Shown here: in pieces, positions 61,805-64,000 of the stretch
Layout: the number at the start of each line of letters is the position of its first letter
Position numbering within the stretch: position 1 is the first letter of the stretch
Origin: Flavobacteriales bacterium
GTDB lineage: Bacteria > Bacteroidota > Bacteroidia > Flavobacteriales_F > PHOS-HE28
Length of the DNA: 64,000 bases
Assembly (NCBI GenBank): GCA_016719225.1
Contig: JADKAN010000005.1
Coordinates: forward strand, 1 to 64,000
Direction: 5' to 3'
The notes under the pieces: generated by a model
Seen by the model: the letters and a program-made list of their open reading frames with translations, nothing else
The model's database searches: none
Told to the model about the DNA's origin: nothing
Program-made: the position numbers and the translations under genes

Positions 61805-61853
61805 CAAATGGAGAAAAGGTTCATGCTCACCACAATACCGCATTATGGGGATA
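61805..61853 (-). promoter_or_regulatory. promoter of the giant T9SS gene, sharing the small-RNA box
   Basis: Minus strand: ATTG (61833-61836), 20 bp, TCCATTTG (61805-61812; seven of eight bases of TAnnTTTG), with the start codon about 30 bp downstream. Directly upstream of ATTG is TATCCCCATAATGCGGTA, a clear relative of the boxes before the two small RNAs. Confidence 0.6.
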
Positions 61854-61967
61854 GGGTGGATCGATGTGTGAAGGAATGAGACTGTTTGATGCGTCCGGCT
61901 TGAGAAGCAGAGGCTTTTTGTAGCCCCATTTTTGGTCGGAATAGAGGTCTGAAAAGGGTAGAAGCTC

Positions 61968-62405
61968 TTAAGCCGCGAATATTCCTTCGTGGATCGCCTT
62001 CGCGACCGCCGCGGTATTGTTGTTCACATTCATCTTCAGGTAGATGCACTTCATGTGGGTGCGCACCGTTTCGAAGCTGATGTGGAGTTCCGCAGCGATC
62101 ATCTTGTAGCTCAAGCCGTGCACCAAGGCGCGCAGGACGTCCAGCTCGCGTGGACTCAGCCGGTGATCCCTGGCAGCGGCACATTCGGGGCGCAGTTGAA
62201 CGATGACGCGTCGTGCATCCGTCGAAGGGCGTCGTCCGCTTCTCAGGTCCGCCACGGTGCGCATAAGGTCCTCCGGACTGTCGCCCTGAAGGACGTATCC
62301 GAACGTGCCGGCGTTCAATTGCTCGTCCGTAAGATCATCTTTACCCAGGACGGCAACGACCATGAGTGTCCGTTGCGTACGATCGGCATTAAGAGGAAGG
62401 TCCAT
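61968..62405 (-). CDS. LuxR-type HTH regulator with degenerate receiver-like N-terminus
   Basis: A 145-residue regulator. The C-terminal NarL/LuxR helix-turn-helix is complete: LSPRELDVLRALVHGLSYKMIAAELHISFETVRTHMKCI (about residues 85-125; quoted in motif form). The N-terminal about 70 residues resemble the second half of a receiver domain (LNAGTFGYVLQGDSPEDLMRTVADL, in part) but lack the Asp-containing first half, so phosphorylation is unlikely. ATG 62405 is used; the longer frame to 62537 is not protein-like. It lies upstream of, and in the same direction as, the giant T9SS gene. Confidence 0.78.
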   Translation of the reverse strand: MDLPLNADRTQRTLMVVAVLGKDDLTDEQLNAGTFGYVLQGDSPEDLMRTVADLRSGRRPSTDARRVIVQLRPECAAARDHRLSPRELDVLRALVHGLSYKMIAAELHISFETVRTHMKCIYLKMNVNNNTAAVAKAIHEGIFAA

Positions 62406-62955
62406 GGTGGTGGGCTTTTCCTCTTCATCGGGGAACGTTGCGGGATGTGAACGATCCAAACTGGTCCTTTTTTTGGACCGGCAGGAATATCCTCTTTGGA
62501 TTCCATGTGAAAGAAGTGCTGTTCCAGCACTACCCATTAAGTCACGGCCTAATCATCCGGCCTTGACAGCAGGTCTTTAGAACATGCCCCATTGATCTTC
62601 TGCCCAAGTCACTGGTTCTAGGATACAAGGCGCAGAACTGTCCTCTTTTCCCATTCACCAGTGATCATGGTTTTGATCTGCTCGGTGCAAACGCCCGAAC
62701 ATGGGTGCAGCAAGCCAGTGTGTTCTGGCCTTACAGGTTCCGGGGAGCGGCCATGGGCAAGATCTCCAAGGGAAACGCAGACGCGGCTTTTCTCTCCTTC
62801 GAACTGTTCGTCAGGGGGGAGAGGGACACGTACGGATACGACACCGCCAGTGATGCGGGGTCAACCTTCTCGCCGAGGTCCGCCACGAGCATGTGACGTT
62901 GCGAGTACGGCGTTAGAAAGCTCGCCCAGCACGATCATCTTGTCCTGATCAATAC
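62406..62955. other. gene-free spacer between LuxR-type and histone-like genes
   Basis: About 550 bp. Short plus-strand frames (for example 62705-62896) show no recognisable family and lack supporting context. No tRNA, terminator or repeat was recognised. Confidence 0.4.
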
Positions 62956-63555
62956 CTATTTCATGGAGGTGCCCGATCCCTTGGCGCCCTTCTTTTGTTC
63001 CTTAGTGCCCTCGGTCGTGTTGCCCTGTAAAACTTCACCCACGACCTCTCGCACAGTTCGCACAGCGCCTATCGCGGAGGCCAGCACGTTCACTACCGCA
63101 TCATGAACCCGACCGGATTTCTTGCTGCGCTTGGTGCTCTTGCTCATTGCCTTCGCGCTAAGGCGCGTTCCTTTCTTTTTACCCGCGGACTTTGCAGGTG
63201 CTACCGCCTTTTTGGCCGCGTTCAAAGTCTTTTTGGTTGACTTCACGGGGAGCTTCATCGCGGCCTTCTTCCGCGGATCCTTGGATTTGGTCGCGAGAGC
63301 ACTGGTCGCTGCTTTGTTGGGTACTTTCTTCGCTGTCTTCTTAACCGCGCTTGAAGTTTTCTTTTTAGTGGTCCTGATCGCCACTTTCTTCATTGCCTTG
63401 CTGCCTTTGCTGGCCGTGCTCTTCGTGGCCGCTTTCGCAACTGTGGACTTTCCACCAGAGCCGGACACGATCCTCTGTGCCGCTGTCTTTGCCGGTTTCT
63501 TCGCCAATGTGGCAGGTGCTTGCTTAGCTGCCGTCTTTGTGTTGCGCTTGGCCAT
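62956..63555 (-). CDS. histone H1-like Lys/Ala-rich protein
   Basis: A 199-residue, very basic protein built mainly of Lys, Ala, Thr and Ser, with loose repeats such as AKKPAKTAA, AAKKAVAPAKSAGKKK and VKKTAKKVPNKAA. The last about 55 residues contain a more ordered helical region (VHDAVVNVLASAIGAVRTVREVVGEVL). The Lys/Ala repeats resemble eukaryotic linker-histone tails and bacterial Hc1/AlgP-like proteins; nucleoid or polyanion binding is inferred. Low-complexity composition means homology alone proves little. Start ATG 63555. Confidence 0.72.
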   Translation of the reverse strand: MAKRNTKTAAKQAPATLAKKPAKTAAQRIVSGSGGKSTVAKAATKSTASKGSKAMKKVAIRTTKKKTSSAVKKTAKKVPNKAATSALATKSKDPRKKAAMKLPVKSTKKTLNAAKKAVAPAKSAGKKKGTRLSAKAMSKSTKRSKKSGRVHDAVVNVLASAIGAVRTVREVVGEVLQGNTTEGTKEQKKGAKGSGTSMK

Positions 63556-64000
63556 GGAAGGATGTTTTGCGAAAGATACCTGTGGATGGACAACCGCACT
63601 GTTAGCGTGATTCGACTTAGCAGTCTTGGTCCGGATGGTCGTGGGAGGCCGCTTACCACGGGACGGTAAATGAAATAGGATCGCTAGTGTCCTGCTTTTC
63701 GCGGTATACCATTCAGGCCTACCAAGCTCTTGAACTACATGTGAACGGTTGGCTTCATTTTGCGTTGGTGCCGAGGAAGCGCATGGAGAAGATGGGTCTC
63801 TTCATAACCATGGCCTTTTCGCAGACCTGCTGTTCACATTCGCCAAGTTCTTCGATAAAGGGCTGAACGCGGTCGCTATTTGACCGTGGAAAAGAACATC
63901 CGGAATGGACATCGCGACTCTTTCTCCGTATTATAGTGGCCATTACTCATTTTCCAGTGGAACGGCCCGTTATACTCCCTATCCATTCACCACCAACGTG
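63556..64000. other. gene-free end of window
   Basis: About 445 bp. A 62-residue minus-strand frame (63755-63943) has no recognisable pattern. Nothing else was recognised; a gene may begin beyond the window. Confidence 0.4.

Noticed and set aside
62661..62948. 95-residue and 63-residue plus-strand frames
   Set aside because: Ser/Arg/Pro-rich composition of a shadow frame, no family, no promoter; treated as spacer.

Overview
The window looks like a chromosomal segment of an uncultured, GC-rich member of the Bacteroidota, most likely order Flavobacteriales. Evidence: several large secreted proteins end in type IX secretion (T9SS) sorting domains; -7 elements fit the Bacteroidota consensus TAnnTTTG; start sites lack clear Shine-Dalgarno sequences; and Bacteroidota-typical families such as DUF4286, CotH and PCMD-like proteins are present. 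No rRNA, tRNA, CRISPR array, prophage or insertion sequence was seen.

Layout. 1-1510: end of a surface-sugar locus (dTDP-glucose 4,6-dehydratase, CpsB-type phosphatase). 1664-4448 (minus): queD, folE, Bax inhibitor-1-like, fabD. 4563-9346 (plus): tightly overlapping serS, lipoprotein, TPR protein, DUF4286, rsmA. 9811-16585 (plus): an accessory cluster with an ArsR repressor behind a palindromic promoter, five SRPBCC/AHSA1 proteins and a divergent sixth, three VOC proteins, GyrI-like, YdeI-like, DUF4287 and DoxX-like proteins. 16743-21593 (minus): Rnk-like factor, three-subunit transhydrogenase, glutamate dehydrogenase and a Cys-rich protein, as one operon. 21762-24196 (minus): NtrB/NtrC-type two-component pair. 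24456-26801: CotH T9SS protein. 27089-34384: mgtE, 2-hydroxyacid dehydrogenase, GDPD, Hpt-like membrane protein, aspartate kinase, acetyltransferase, fbp. 34419-37739: divergent secreted PLD and EEP nucleases. 37813-43030: hldD, MerR regulator, M23 peptidase, alaS. 43133-53885: small membrane protein, a sigma-54 regulator without HTH, MFS exporter, amino acid permease, PCMD-like protein, Ppx/GppA, an ABC-2 exporter and a desaturase. 53916-63555: LpxL-type acyltransferase, two tandem predicted small RNAs, two head-to-head T9SS fragments, a giant repeat-rich T9SS protein, a LuxR regulator and a histone H1-like protein.

Main points. (1) Between 54880 and 55575 two related copies of about 190 bp read as minus-strand small RNA genes: each has a promoter, a hairpin with compensatory base changes and a terminator. 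The same promoter architecture precedes the 1323-residue T9SS gene. (2) Near 56895 a signal-peptide-bearing N-terminal fragment (plus) abuts a start-less C-terminal T9SS fragment (minus), as if the 5' half of one gene had been inverted. (3) The ArsR/SRPBCC/VOC cluster is a candidate undescribed small-molecule response island.

All functional calls come from reading motifs. No database search or folding program was run.
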